NCBI GenBank assembly: GCA_032718475.1
Contig: JAUCBJ010006683.1
Location: 58,410-122,409 of the forward strand
Direction: 5' to 3'
Length of the DNA: 64,000 bases
Source: Nemertoderma westbladi
Lineage: Eukaryota; Xenacoelomorpha; Nemertodermatida; Nemertodermatidae
The notes below the pieces were generated by a model. That model searched no databases and was not told where the DNA came from. It worked only from the letters and a program-made list of their open reading frames with translations. The translations under genes and the position numbers were made by a program. Each line of letters opens with the position of its first letter. The stretch's first letter is position 1. This document shows positions 15,520 through 29,100 of this stretch, piece after piece.

Positions 15520-16860
15520 GGGACTCCATAAAGGAGTACTAGTTCTAACTTCTGATTGATGGACTCTATATAGGAGTACTGGTTCTAACTGCTGTATGAT
15601 GGACTCCATATAGGAGTACTGGTTCTAACTTCTGATTGATGGACACCATATAGGAGTACTGGTTCTAACTGCTGTATGATGGACTCCATATAGGAGTTCT
15701 AACTGCTGTATGATGGACTCCATATAGGAGTACTGGTTCTAACTTTTGTATGATGGACTCCATATAGGAGTACTGATTCTAACTGCTGTATGATGGACTC
15801 CATATAGGAGTACTGGTTCTAACTTCTGATTGATGGACACCATATAGGAGTACTGGTTCTAACTGCTGTATGATGGACTCCATATAGGAGTTCTAACTGC
15901 TGTATGATGGACTCCATATAGGAGTACTGGTTCTAACTTTTGTATGATGGACTCCATATAGGAGTACTGATTCTAACTGCTGTATGATGGACTCCATATA
16001 GGAGTACTGGTTCTAACTTCTGTATGATGGGCTCCATATAGGAGTACTTGTTCTAACTTCTGATCGATGGACTCCATATAGGGGTACTGGTTCTAACAGC
16101 TGTATGATGGACTCCATATAGGAGTACTGATTCTAACTGCTGTATGATGGACTCCATATAGTAGTACTGGATCTAACTTCTGATTGATGGACTCCATAAA
16201 GGAGTACTAGTTCTAACTTCTGATTGATGGACTCTATATAGGAGTACTGGTTCTAACTGCTGTATGATGGACTCCATATAGGAGTACTGGTTCTAACTTC
16301 TGATTGATGGACACCATATAGGAGTACTGGTTCTAACTGCTGTATGATGGACTCCATATAGGAGTTCTAACTGCTGTATGATGGACTCCATATAGGAGTA
16401 CTGGTTCTAACTTTTGTATGATGGACTCCATATAGGAGTACTGATTCTAACTGCTGTATGATGGACTCCATATAGGAGTACTGGTTCTAACTTCTGATTG
16501 ATGGACACCATATAGGAGTACTGGTTCTAACTGCTGTATGATGGACTCCATATAGGAGTTCTAACTGCTGTATGATGGACTCCATATAGGAGTACTGGTT
16601 CTAACTTTTGTATGATGGACTCCATATAGGAGTACTGATTCTAACTGCTGTATGATGGACTCCATATAGGAGTACTGGTTCTAACTTCTGTATGATGGGC
16701 TCCATATAGGAGTACTTGTTCTAACTTCTGATCGATGGACTCCATATAGGGGTACTGGTTCTAACAGCTGTATGATGGACTCCATATAGGAGTACTGATT
16801 CTAACTGCTGTATGATGGACTCCATATAGTAGTACTGGATCTAACTTCTGATTGATGGAC
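15520..16860. repeat. 668-bp tandem duplication, two copies
   Basis: Three rare markers recur 668 bp apart: a GGACACCATATAGG unit (15643 and 16311), a GGGCTCC unit (16031 and 16699) and a GGATCTAAC unit (16171 and 16839). The order between them is the same in both copies. The edges are approximate. A single-base difference (CTCTATATAGG against CTCCATATAGG) is visible just past the last marker. Confidence 0.8.
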
Positions 16861-17699
16861 TCCATAAAGGAGTACTAGTTCTAACTTCTGATTGATGGAC
16901 TCCATATAGGAGTACTGGTTCTAACTGCTGTATGATGGACTCCATATAGGAGTACTGGTTCTAACTGATGTATGATGGACTCCATATAGGAGTACTGGTT
17001 CTAACAGATGTATGATGGACTCCATATAGGAGTACTGATTCTAACTTCTGATTGATGGACTCCATAAAGGAGTACTAGTTCTAACTTCTGATTGATGGAC
17101 TCCATATAGGAGTACTGGTTCTAACTGCTGTATGATGGACTCCATATAGGAGTACTGGTTCTAACTGATGTATGATGGACTCCATATAGGAGTACTGGTT
17201 CTAACAGATGTATGATGGACTCCATATAGGAGTACTGATTCTAACTTCTGATTGATGGACTCCATAAAGGAGTACTAGTTCTAACTTCTGATTGATGGAC
17301 TCCATATAGGAGTACTGGTTCTAACTGCTGTATGATGGACTCCATATAGGAGTACTGGTTCTAACTGATGTATGATGGACTCCATATAGGAGTACTGGTT
17401 CTAACTGATGTATGATGGACTCCACATAGGAGTACTGGTTCTAACTTCTGATTGATGGACTCCATAAAGGAGTACTAGTTCTAACTTCTGATTGATGGAC
17501 TCCATATAGGAGTACTGGTTCTAACTGCTGTATGATGGACTCCATATAGGAGTACTGGTTCTAACTGATGTATGATGGACTCCATATAGGAGTACTGGTT
17601 CTAACTGATGTATGATGGACTCCACATAGGAGTACTGGTTCTAACTTTTGTATGATGGACTCCATATAGGAGTACTGATTCTAACTGCTGTATGATGGA

Positions 17700-19648
17700 C
17701 TCCATATAGGAGTACTGGTTCTAACTTCTGATTGATGGACTCCATAAAGGAGTACTAGTTCTAACTTCTGATTGATGGACTCCATATAGGAGTACTGGTT
17801 CTAACTGCTGTATGATGGACTCCATATAGGAGTACTGGTTCTAACTTCTCATTGATGGACTCCATATAGGAGTACTGGTTCTAACTGATGTATGATGGAC
17901 TCCATATAGGAGTACTGGTTCTAACTTCTGTATGATGGACTCCATATAGGAGTACTGGTTTTAACTTCTGATTGATGGACTCCATATAGGAGTACTGGTT
18001 CTAACTGCTGTATGATGGACTCCATATAGGAGTTCTAACTGCTGTATGATGGACTCCATATAGGAGTACTGGTTCTAACTTTTGTATGATGGACTCCATA
18101 TAGGAGTACTGATTCTAACTGCTGTATGATGGACTCCACATAGGAGTACTGGTTCTAACTTCTGATTGATGGACTCCATATAGGAGTACTGGTTCTAACT
18201 GATGTATGATGGACTCCACATAGGAGTACTGGTTCTAACTGCTGTATGATGGACTCCATATAGGAGTACTGGTTCTAACTGCTGTATGATGGACTCCATA
18301 TAGGAGTACTGGTTCTAACTTCTGATTGATGGGACTCCATAAAGGAGTACTAGTTCTAACTTCTGATTGATGGACTCCATATAGGAGTACTGGTTCTAAC
18401 TTCTGATTGATGGAATCCATATACGAGTACTGGTTCTAACTGATGTATGATAGACTCCACATAGGAGTACTGGTTCTAACTTCTGTATGATGGACTCCAT
18501 ATAGGAGTATTGATTCTAACTGCTGTGGACTCCATATAGGAGTACTGATTCTAACTGCTGTATGATGGACTCCATATAGGAGTATTGATTCTAACTGCTG
18601 TGGACTCCATATAGGAGTACTGGTTCTAACTTCTGATCGATGGACTCCATATAGGAGTACTGGTTCTAACTGCTGTATGATGGACTCCATATAGGAGTAT
18701 TGATTATAACTGCTGTGGACTCCATATAGGAGTACTGGTTCTAACAGCTGTATGATGGACTCCATATAGGAGTACTGGTTCTAACAGCTGTATGATGGAC
18801 TCCATATAGGAGTACTGGTTCTAACAGCTGTATGATGGACTCCATATAGGAGTATTGATTATAACTGCTGTGGACTCCATATAGGAGTACTGGTTCTAAC
18901 TTCTGATCGATGGACTCCATATAGGAGTACTGGTTCTAACTGCTGTATGATGGACTCCATATAGGAGTACTGGTTCTAACTGCTGTATGATGGACTCCAT
19001 ATAGGAGTACTGGTTCTAACTTCTGATCGATGGACTCCATATAGGAGTACTGGTTCTAACTGCTGTATGATGGACTCCATATAGGAGTACTGGTTCTAAC
19101 TGCCGTATGAAGGACTCCATATAGGAGTACTGGTTCTAACTGCTGTATGATGGACTCCATATAGGAGTACTGATTCTAACTGCTGTATGATGGACTCCAT
19201 ATAGGAGTACTGGTTCTAACTGCCGTATGATGGACTCCATATAGGAGTACTGGTTCTAACTGCTGTATGATGGACTCCATATAGGAGTACTGATTCTAAC
19301 TGCTGTATGATGGACTCCATATAGGAGTACTGGTTCTAACTTCTGATCGATGGACTCCATATAGGAGTACTGGTTCTAACTGCTGTATGATGGACTCCAT
19401 ATAGGAGTACTGGTCCTATATAGGTGTACTGATTCTAACTGCTGTATGATGGTCTCCATATAGAAGTACTGGTTCTGACTGCTGTATGATGGACTCCATA
19501 TAGGAGTACTGGTTCTATCTGCTGTATGATGGACTCCATATAGGAAGGAGTACTGGTTCTAACTGCTGTATGATGGACTCCATATAGGAGTACTGGTTCT
19601 AACTTCTGATTGATGGACTCCATATAGGAGTACTGGTTCTAACTGCTG
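17700..19648. repeat. Paralogous array segment, left member of the 8,812-bp offset pair
   Basis: This stretch is collinear with about 26512-28460 at a constant offset of 8,812 bp. Rare monomers match in order: ttctcattg at 17846 and 26658, a GATGGGACTCCATAAAGG unit, an ATACGAGTACTGG unit, and the GTCCTATATAGGTGTACTG marker near 19413 and 28225. The match ends at 19649, where this copy goes into the GTTAAC marker while the other continues with ordinary monomers. Confidence 0.8.
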
Positions 19649-22600
19649 TTAACTTCTGATTGATGGACTCCATATAGGAGTACTGGTTCTAACTGATGTA
19701 TGATGGACTCCATATAGGAGTACTGGTTCTAACTTCTGTATGATGGACTCCATATAGGAGTACTGGTTCTAACTTCTGATTGATGGACTCCATATAGGAG
19801 TACTGGTTCTAACTGCTGTATGATGGACTCCATATAGGAGTTCTAACTGCTGTATGATGGACTCCATATAGGAGTACTGGTTCTAACTTTTGTATGATGG
19901 ACTCCATATAGGAGTACTGATTCTAACTGCTGTATGATGGACTCCATATAGGAGTACTGGTTCTAACTTCTGTATGATGGACTCCATATAGGAGTATTGA
20001 TTCTAACTGCTGTGGACTCCATATAGGAGTACTGGTTCTAACTTCTGTATGATGGACTCCATATAGGAGTATTGATTCTAACTGCTGTGGACTCCATATA
20101 GGAGTACTGATTCTAACTGCTGTATGATGGACTCCATATAGGAGTATTGATTCTAACTGCTGTGGACTCCATATAGGAGTACTGGTTCTAACTTCTGATC
20201 GATGGACTCCATATAGGAGTACTGGTTCTAACTGCTGTATGATGGACTCCATATAGGAGTACTGGTTCTAACTGCTGTATGATGGACTCCATATAGGAGT
20301 ACTGGTTCTAACTGCTGCATGATGGACTCCATATAGGAGTACTGGTTCTAACTGCTGTATGATGGACTCCATATAGGAGTACTGATTCTAACTGCTGTAT
20401 GATGGACTCCATATATGAGTTCAAACTGCTGTATGATGGACTCCATATAGGAGTACTGGTTCTAACTTTTGTATGATGGACTCCATATAGGAGTACTGAT
20501 TCTAACTGCTGTATGATGGACTCCATATAGGAGTACTGATTCTAACTTCTGTATGATGGACTCCATATAGGAGTACTGGTTCTAACTTCTGATTGATGGA
20601 CTCCATATAGGAGTACTGGTTCTAACTGCTGTTAACTTCTGATTGATGGACTCCATATAGGAGTACTGGTTCTAACTGATGTATGATGGACTCCATATAG
20701 GAGTACTGGTTCTAACTGCTGTATGATGGACTCCATATAGGAGTACTGGTTCTAACAGCTGTATGATGGACTCCATATAGGAGTATTGATTCTAACTGCT
20801 GTGGACTCCATATAGGAGTACTGGTTCTAACTTCTAATCGATGGACTCCATATAGGAGTACTGATTCTAACTGCTGTATGATGGACTCCATATAGGAGTA
20901 CTGGTTCTAACTGCTGTATGATGGACTCCATATAGGAGTACTGGTTCTAACTTCTGATCGATAGACTCCATATAGGAGTACTGGTTCTAACAGCTGTATG
21001 ATGGACTCCATATAGGAGTACTGGTTCTAACTGCCAGATGATGGACTCCATATAGGAGTACTGGTTCTAACTGCTGTATGATGGACTCCATATAGGAGTA
21101 CTGATTATAACTGCTGTATGTTGGACTCCATATAGGAGTACTGGTTCTAACTGCTGTATGATGGACTCCATATAGGAGTACTGGTTCTAACTGCTGATTG
21201 ATGAACTCCATATAGGAGTACTGATTCTAACTGCTGTATGATGGACTCCATATAAGAGTACTGGTTCTAACTGCTGTATGATGGACTCCATATAGGAGTA
21301 CTGGTTCTAACTGCTGTATGATGGACTCCATATAGGAGTACTAGTTCTAACTGCTGTATGATGGACTCCATATAGGAGTACTGATTCTAACTGCTGTATG
21401 ATGGATCCATATAGGAGTACTGGTTCTAACTTCTGATTGATGGACTCCATATAGGAGTACTGGTTCTAACTGCTGTATGATGGACTCCATATAGGAGTTC
21501 TAACTGCTGTATGATGGACTCCATATAGGAGTACTGGTTCTAACTTTTGTATGATGGACTCCATATAGGAGTACTGATTCTAACTGCTGTATGATAGACT
21601 CCATATAGGATTACTGGTTCTAACTTCTGATTGATGGACTCCATATAGGAGTACTGGTTCTAACTGATGTATGATGGACTCCATATAGGAGTACTGGTTC
21701 TAACTTCTGTATGATGGACTCCATATAGGAGTACTGGTTCTAACTTCTGATTGATGGACTCCATATAGGAGTACTGGTTCTAACTGCTGTTAACTTCTGA
21801 TTGATGGACTCCATATAGGAGTACTGGTTCTAACTGATGTATGATGGACTCCATATAGGAGTACTGGTTCTAACTTCTGTATGATGGACTCCATATAGGA
21901 GTACTGGTTCTAACTTCTGATTGATGGACTCCATATAGGAGTACTGGTTCTAACTGCTGTATGATGGACTCCATATAGGAGTTCTAACTGCTGTATGATG
22001 GACTCCATATAGGAGTACTGGTTCTAACTTTTGTATGATGGACTCCATATAGGAGTACTGATTCTAACTGCTGTATGATGGACTCCATATAGGAGTACTG
22101 GTTCTAACTTCTGTATGATGGACTCCATATAGGAGTATTGATTCTAACTGCTGTGGACTCCATATAGGAGTACTGGTTCTAACTTCTGTATGATGGACTC
22201 CATATAGGAGTATTGATTCTAACTGCTGTGGACTCCATATAGGAGTACTGATTCTAACTGCTGTATGATGGACTCCATATAGGAGTATTGATTCTAACTG
22301 CTGTGGACTCCATATAGGAGTACTGGTTCTAACTTCTGATCGATGGACTGCATATAGGAGTACTGGTTCTAACTGCTGTATGATGGACTCCATATAGGAG
22401 TACTGGTTCTAACTGCTGTATGATGGACTCCATATAGGAGTACTGGTTCTAACTGCTGCATGATGGACTCCATATAGGAGTACTGGTTCTAACTGCTGTA
22501 TGATGGACTCCATATAGGAGTACTGATTCTAACTGCTGTATGATGGACTCCATATATGAGTTCTAACTGCTGTATGATGGACTCCATATAGGAGTACTGG

Positions 22601-23550
22601 TTCTAACTTTTGTATGATGGACTCCATATAGGAGTACTGATTCTAACTGCTGTATGATGGACTCCATATAGGAGTACTGATTCTAACTTCTGTATGATGG
22701 ACTCCATATAGGAGTACTGGTTCTAACTTCTGATTGATGGACTCCATATAGGAGTACTGGTTCTAACTGCTGTTAACTTCTGATTGATGGACTCCATATA
22801 GGAGTACTGGTTCTAACTGATGTATGATGGACTCCATATAGGAGTACTGGTTCTAACTTCTGTATGATGGACTCCATATAGGAGTACTGGTTCTAACTTC
22901 TGATTGATGGACTCCATATAGGAGTACTGGTTCTAACTGCTGTATGATGGACTCCATATAGGAGTTCTAACTGCTGTATGATGGACTCCATATAGGAGTA
23001 CTGGTTCTAACTTTTGTATGATGGACTCCATATAGGAGTACTGATTCTAACTGCTGTATGATGGACTCCATATAGGAGTACTGGTTCTAACTTCTGATTG
23101 ATGGACTCCATATAGGAGTACTGGTTCTAACTGATGTATGATGGACTCCACATAAGAGTACTGGTTCTAACTGCTGTATGATGGACTCCATATAGGAGTA
23201 CTGGTTCTAACTGCTGTATGATGGACTCCATATAGGAGTACTGGTTCTAACTTCTGATTGATGGGACTCCATAAAGGAGTACTAGTTCTAACTTCTGATT
23301 GATGGACTCTATATAGGAGTACTGGTTCTAACTGCTGTATGATGGACTCCATATAGGAGTACTGGTTCTAACTTCTGATTGATGGACACCATATAGGAGT
23401 ACTGGTTCTAACTGCTGTATGATGGACTCCATATAGGAGTTCTAACTGCTGTATGATGGACTCCATATAGGAGTACTGGTTCTAACTTTTGTATGATGGA
23501 CTCCATATAGGAGTACTGATTCTAACTGCTGTATGATGGACTCCATATAG
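19575..23550. repeat. Paralogous array segment, left member of the 14,117-bp offset pair
   Basis: This segment is collinear with about 33690-37667 at an offset of 14,117 bp. GTTAAC markers at 19649, 20632, 21790 and 22773 correspond to 33766, 34749, 35907 and 36890, and the GGACACC unit at 23386 corresponds to 37503. Isolated single-base differences are visible, for example tgttgattg at about 35310 against tgctgattg here. The pair diverges at about 23544/37661. Confidence 0.85.
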
Positions 23551-24694
23551 GAGTACTGGTTCTAACTTCTGATTGATGGACACCATATAGGAGTACTGGT
23601 TCTAACTGCTGTATGATGGACTCCATATAGGAGTTCTAACTGCTGTATGATGGACTCCATATAGGAGTACTGGTTCTAACTTTTGTATGATGGACTCCAT
23701 ATAGGAGTACTGATTCTAACTGCTGTATGATGGACTCCATATAGGAGTACTGGTTCTAACTTCTGTATGATGGGCTCCATATAGGAGTACTTGTTCTAAC
23801 TTCTGATTGATGGACTCCATATAGGAGTACTGGTTCTAACTTCTGATTGATGGACTCCATATAGGAGTACCGGTTCTAACTTCTGATTGATGGACTCCAT
23901 ATAGGAGTACTGATTCTAACTGCTGTATGATGGACTCCATATAGTAGTACTGGATCTAACTTCTGATTGATGGACTCCATAAAGGAGTACTAGTTCTAAC
24001 TTCTGATTGATGGACTCCATATAGGAGTACTGGTTCTAACTGCTGTATGATGGACTCCATATAGGAGTACTGGTTCTAACTGATGTATGATGGACTCCAT
24101 ATAGGAGTACTGGTTCTAACAGATGTATGATGGACTCCATATAGGAGTACTGATTCTAACTTCTGATTGATGGACTCCATAAAGGAGTACTAGTTCTAAC
24201 TTCTGATTGATGGACTCCATATAGGAGTACTGGTTCTAACTGCTGTATGATGGACTCCATATAGGAGTACTGGTTCTAACTGATGTATGATGGACTCCAT
24301 ATAGGAGTACTGGTTCTAACTGATGTATGATGGACTCCACATAGGAGTACTGGTTCTAACTTCTGATTGATGGACTCCATAAAGGAGTACTAGTTCTAAC
24401 TTCTGATTGATGGACTCCATATAGGAGTACTGGTTCTAACTGCTGTATGATGGACTCCATATAGGAGTACTGGTTCTAACTGATGTATGATGGACTCCAT
24501 ATAGGAGTACTGGTTCTAACTGATGTATGATGGACTCCACATAGGAGTACTGGTTCTAACTTTTGTATGATGGACTCCATATAGGAGTACTGATTCTAAC
24601 TGCTGTATGATGGACTCCATATAGGAGTACTGGTTCTAACTTCTGATTGATGGACTCCATAAAGGAGTACTAGTTCTAACTTCTGATTGATGGA

Positions 24695-24702
24695 CTCCAT
24701 AT
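24695..24702. other. Left target site duplication of the hAT-like element
   Basis: The 8 bases CTCCATAT directly left of the element are repeated directly right of it at 26112-26119. They fit the hAT target pattern nTnnnnAn. Removing the element and one copy restores an uninterrupted satellite monomer. Confidence 0.93.
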
Positions 24703-25406
24703 TAGGGCGGTGCGTTTTTTACTTTTTTTCGATTTCATTGTTCTACCGGTGCACAAAAGTTGCCAAATGGTAAAAAAATAAGGCAAAAAAAATTTCTTTC
24801 AATTTCGTCTATATCTTCACGGATCCCAAGAGGGTTGAAATTTTGTGCCATCGCGATGCACCATAATGAAATTTATAACAATATAACACATTGATGAAAG
24901 ATCAATGACTCAAAAAAGAACTTCCTGCATGCATCAAATGTCTTCAAATGGGTCCAAACTTAGTTAGATACCAAAATTTTAATTTTTGGATCAAGGGAAG
25001 TAGTGCCACAGGCACATGACCAGAACTTACTCTTTGGCGCAAGTGATGATTATTCTTAATTTCGGTGATGGACAACTTTTAGTTCTCCTACGGCAATAAT
25101 ATTATGCTCATTAGAACCACAATGACCGATTTAGTGGGGGTAGACACCATCAAAACAAGCATAGAGCGAATAGATCTTGAGATATTGCAGAAAATGTAAA
25201 GTACGGCACAAGTCAACATTACCGCCTTGATGATTTATAGACAAATACACAAAAATGTTACTTCTAATTATCCTAAGGCATGAAAAATATACACATCACT
25301 GCAACAAATTGATTTAGTGTATACAGACAACTTCAAAATTAAAGAGTAGTGATTAATTCACTATAGTTTTTGTACAAAATGTGTGGAATGGGTCAACTCA
25401 ATATCA
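24703..25406 (+). repeat. Left terminal inverted repeat arm of the foldback element
   Basis: This arm matches the reverse complement of 25408-26111. It is near-perfect from the tip to about base 25015, with single changes such as CTTTCAATT against CTTTAAATT. It is then increasingly diverged, and weakly alignable to the centre. It is AT-rich with homopolymer runs of A and T near the tip. Confidence 0.85.
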
Positions 25407-25407
25407 A

Positions 25408-26111
25408 GTATTAATTGGTGGACATAGTCTTGACATTTTGTAAAATAACTCAAGAACTAATGACTCTATTCTTATTTTGAAGGTGTCTTCACCCACTATA
25501 TCGATCATTTCTGTGATGTGTCTATTCGTGATTCCTTGAGATAATTCAAAATATCATTTTTAGTGTATTTGTCCATATCACATCAAGGCGGTAATGTAGA
25601 CTTGTGCCGGACTTCACATTTTCTGCGATATCTCAAGAACTATTCGCTCTACGTTTGTTTTGAAGGTGTCTACCCCCACTAAATCGGCCATTGCGGTTCT
25701 AATGAGCATAATATGAATGCAGTAGGAGAACTCAAAGTTGGCCATCGCGAAAATTGAGAATAATCATCACTTGCGCCAAATGGTAGGTTCTGGCCATGTG
25801 CCTGTGGCACTAGTTACCTTGATCCAAAAATTAAAATTTTGGTATCTAACTAAGTTTGGACCCATTTGATGACATTTGATGCATGCAGGAAGTTCTTTTT
25901 TGAGTCATTGATCTTTCATCAATGTGTTATATTGTTATAAATTTCATTATGGTGCATCGCGACTGGCACAAAATTTCAACCCTCTTGGGATCCGTGAAGA
26001 TATAGACGAAATTTAAAGAAATTTTTTTTGCCTTATTTTTTTACCATTTGGCAACTTTTGTGCACCGGTAGAACAATGAAATCGAAAAAAAGTAAAAAAC
26101 GCACCGCCCTA
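25408..26111 (-). repeat. Right terminal inverted repeat arm of the foldback element
   Basis: Inverted partner of 24703-25406. Inside it, a block containing CTCAAGAACTA, TTTTGAAGGTGTCT and CCCACTA occurs twice, at about 25434-25513 and 25613-25694, about 180 bp apart. The arm itself was therefore built partly by tandem duplication. Confidence 0.85.
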
Positions 26112-26119
26112 CTCCATAT
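26112..26119. other. Right target site duplication of the hAT-like element
   Basis: Second copy of CTCCATAT; the satellite monomer resumes here in register with the sequence left of the element. Confidence 0.93.
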
Positions 26120-29100
26120 AGGAGTACTGGTTCTAACTGCTGTATGATGGACTCCATATAGGAGTACTGGTTCTAACTTCTGATTGATGGACTCCATATA
26201 GGAGTACTGGTTCTAACTGCTGTATGATGGACTCCATATAGGAGTACTGGTTCTAACTGATGTATGATGGACTCCATATAGGAGTACTGGTTCTAACTGA
26301 TGTATGATGGACTCCACATAGGAGTACTGGTTCTAACTTTTGTATGATGGACTCCATATAGGAGTACTGATTCTAACTGCTGTATGATGGACTCCATATA
26401 GGAGTACTGGTTCTAACTTCTGATTGATGGACTCCATAAAGGAGTACTAGTTCTAACTTCTGATTGATGGACTCCATATAGGAGTACTGATTCTAACTGC
26501 TGTATGATGGACTCCATATAGGAGTACTGGTTCTAACTTCTGATTGATGGACTCCATAAAGGAGTACTAGTTCTAACTTCTGATTGATGGACTCCATATA
26601 GGAGTACTGGTTCTAACTGCTGTATGATGGACTCCATATAGGAGTACTGGTTCTAACTTCTCATTGATGGACTCCATATAGGAGTACTGGTTCTAACTGA
26701 TGTATGATGGACTCCATATAGGAGTACTGGTTCTAACTTCTGTATGATGGACTCCATATAGGAGTACTGGTTTTAACTTCTGATTGATGGACTCCATATA
26801 GGAGTACTGGTTCTAACTGATGTATGATGGACTCCATATAGGAGTTCTAACTGCTGTATGATGGACTCCATATAGGAGTACTGGTTCTAACTTTTGTATG
26901 ATGGACTCCATATAGGAGTACTGATTCTAACTGCTGTATGATGGACTCCACATAGGAGTACTGGTTCTAACTTCTGATTGATGGACTCCATATAGGAGTA
27001 CTGGTTCTAACTGATGTATGATGGACTCCACATAGGAGTACTGGTTCTAACTGCTGTATGATGGACTCCATATAGGAGTACTGGTTCTAACTGCTGTATG
27101 ATGGACTCCATATAGGAGTACTGGTTCTAACTTCTGATTGATGGGACTCCATAAAGGAGTACTAGTTCTAACTTCTGATTGATGGACTCCATATAGGAGT
27201 ACTGGTTCTAACTTCTGATTGATGGAATCCATATACGAGTACTGGTTCTAACTGATGTATGATAGACTCCACATAGGAGTACTGGTTCTAACTTCTGTAT
27301 GATGGACTCCATATAGGAGTATTGATTCTAACTGCTGTGGACTCCATATAGGAGTACTGATTCTAACTGCTGTATGATGGACTCCATATAGGAGTATTGA
27401 TTCTAACTGCTGTGGACTCCATATAGGAGTACTGGTTCTAACTTCTGATCGATGGACTCCATATAGGAGTACTGGTTCTAACTGCTGTATGATGGACTCC
27501 ATATAGGAGTATTGATTATAACTGCTGTGGACTCCATATAGGAGTACTGGTTCTAACAGCTGTATGATGGACTCCATATAGGAGTACTGGTTCTAACAGC
27601 TGTATGATGGACTCCATATAGGAGTACTGGTTCTAACAGCTGTATGATGGACTCCATATAGGAGTATTGATTATAACTGCTGTGGACTCCATATAGGAGT
27701 ACTGGTTCTAACTTCTGATCGATGGACTCCATATAGGAGTACTGGTTCTAACTGCTGTATGATGGACTCCATATAGGAGTACTGGTTCTAACTGCTGTAT
27801 GATGGACTCCATATAGGAGTACTGGTTCTAACTTCTGATCGATGGACTCCATATAGGAGTACTGGTTCTAACTGCTGTATGATGGACTCCATATAGGAGT
27901 ACTGGTTCTAACTGCCGTATGAAGGACTCCATATAGGAGTACTGGTTCTAACTGCTGTATGATGGACTCCATATAGGAGTACTGATTCTAACTGCTGTAT
28001 GATGGACTCCATATAGGAGTACTGGTTCTAACTGCCGTATGATGGACTCCATATAGGAGTACTGGTTCTAACTGCTGTATGATGGACTCCATATAGGAGT
28101 ACTGATTCTAACTGCTGTATGATGGACTCCATATAGGAGTACTGGTTCTAACTTCTGATCGATGGACTCCATATAGGAGTACTGGTTCTAACTGCTGTAT
28201 GATGGACTCCATATAGGAGTACTGGTCCTATATAGGTGTACTGATTCTAACTGCTGTATGATGGTCTCCATATAGAAGTACTGGTTCTGACTGCTGTATG
28301 ATGGACTCCATATAGGAGTACTGGTTCTATCTGCTGTATGATGGACTCCATATAGGAAGGAGTACTGGTTCTAACTGCTGTATGATGGACTCCATATAGG
28401 AGTACTGGTTCTAACTTCTGATTGATGGACTCCATATAGGAGTACTGGTTCTAACTGCTGTATGATGGACTCCATATAGGAGTACTGGTTCTAACTGCTG
28501 TATGATGGACTCCATATAGGAGTACTGGTTCTAACTGCTGTATGATGGAATCCATATAGGAGTACTGGTTCTAACTTCTGATCGATGGACTCCATATAGG
28601 AGTACTGGTTCTAACTGCTGTATGATGGACTCCATATAGGAGTACTGGTTCTAACTGCTGTATGATGGACTCCATATAGGAGTACTGGTTCTAACTGCCG
28701 TATGATGGACTCCATATAGGAGTACTGGTTCTAACTGCTGTATGATGGACTCCATATAGGAGTACTGGTTCTAACTGCTGTATGATGGACTCCATATAGG
28801 AGTACTGGTTCTAACTTCTGATCGATGGACTCCATATAGGAGTACTGGTTCTAACTGCTGTATGATGGACTCCATATAGGAGTACTGGTTCTAACTGCTG
28901 TTTGATGGACTCCATATAGGAGTACTGGTTCTAACTTCTGATCGATGGACTCCATATAGGAGTACTGGTTCTAACTGCTGTATGATGGACTCCATATAGG
29001 AGTACTGGTTCTAACTGCTGTATGATGGACTCCATATAGGAGTACTGGTTCAAACTTCTGATCGATGGACTCCATATAGGAGTACTGGTTCTAACTGCTG

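Larger units (their letters stand above)
1..24702. repeat. 40-bp satellite array, block I
   Basis: This is head-to-tail repetition of a monomer of about 40 bp, already under way at base 1, so the left end of the array is outside the window. The nearly invariant part of each unit runs from GATGGACTCC through the dyad ACTCCATATAGGAGT to CTGGTTCTAAC. The variable part is the roughly 8 bases between CTAAC and GATGG, where a limited set of versions recurs: tgctgtat (commonest), ttctgatc, ttctgatt, tgatgtat, ttttgtat, agctgtat, tgccgtat and ttctgtat. Point variants in the core also recur, such as CATAAAGG followed by AGTACTAG, and CACATAGG. Bases 1 to about 9950 are rich in the ttctgatc type; from about 9950 the ttttgtat, tgatgtat, 34-bp and 35-bp types dominate. 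All monomers face the same way. No gene is seen; short minus-strand open frames are by-products of the repeat. Confidence 0.97.
24703..26111. mobile_element. Non-autonomous hAT-like foldback transposon, 1409 bp
   Basis: The element begins TAGGGCGGTGCG and ends CGCACCGCCCTA, and the two halves are inverted copies of each other along essentially the whole length, with the axis near 25407. The outer 300 bases of the arms differ at only a handful of positions; towards the centre they diverge and are only recognisably related. An 8-bp target duplication CTCCATAT (24695-24702 and 26112-26119) fits hAT transposases, and the terminal TAGGG fits the hAT end consensus YARNG. No transposase-like frame exists in it, so it would depend on an enzyme encoded elsewhere. 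Each arm also carries an internal direct repeat (about 25434-25513 and 25613-25694 in the right arm). Assignment to hAT rests on ends and target duplication only; another superfamily with 8-bp duplications is possible but less likely. Confidence 0.85.
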
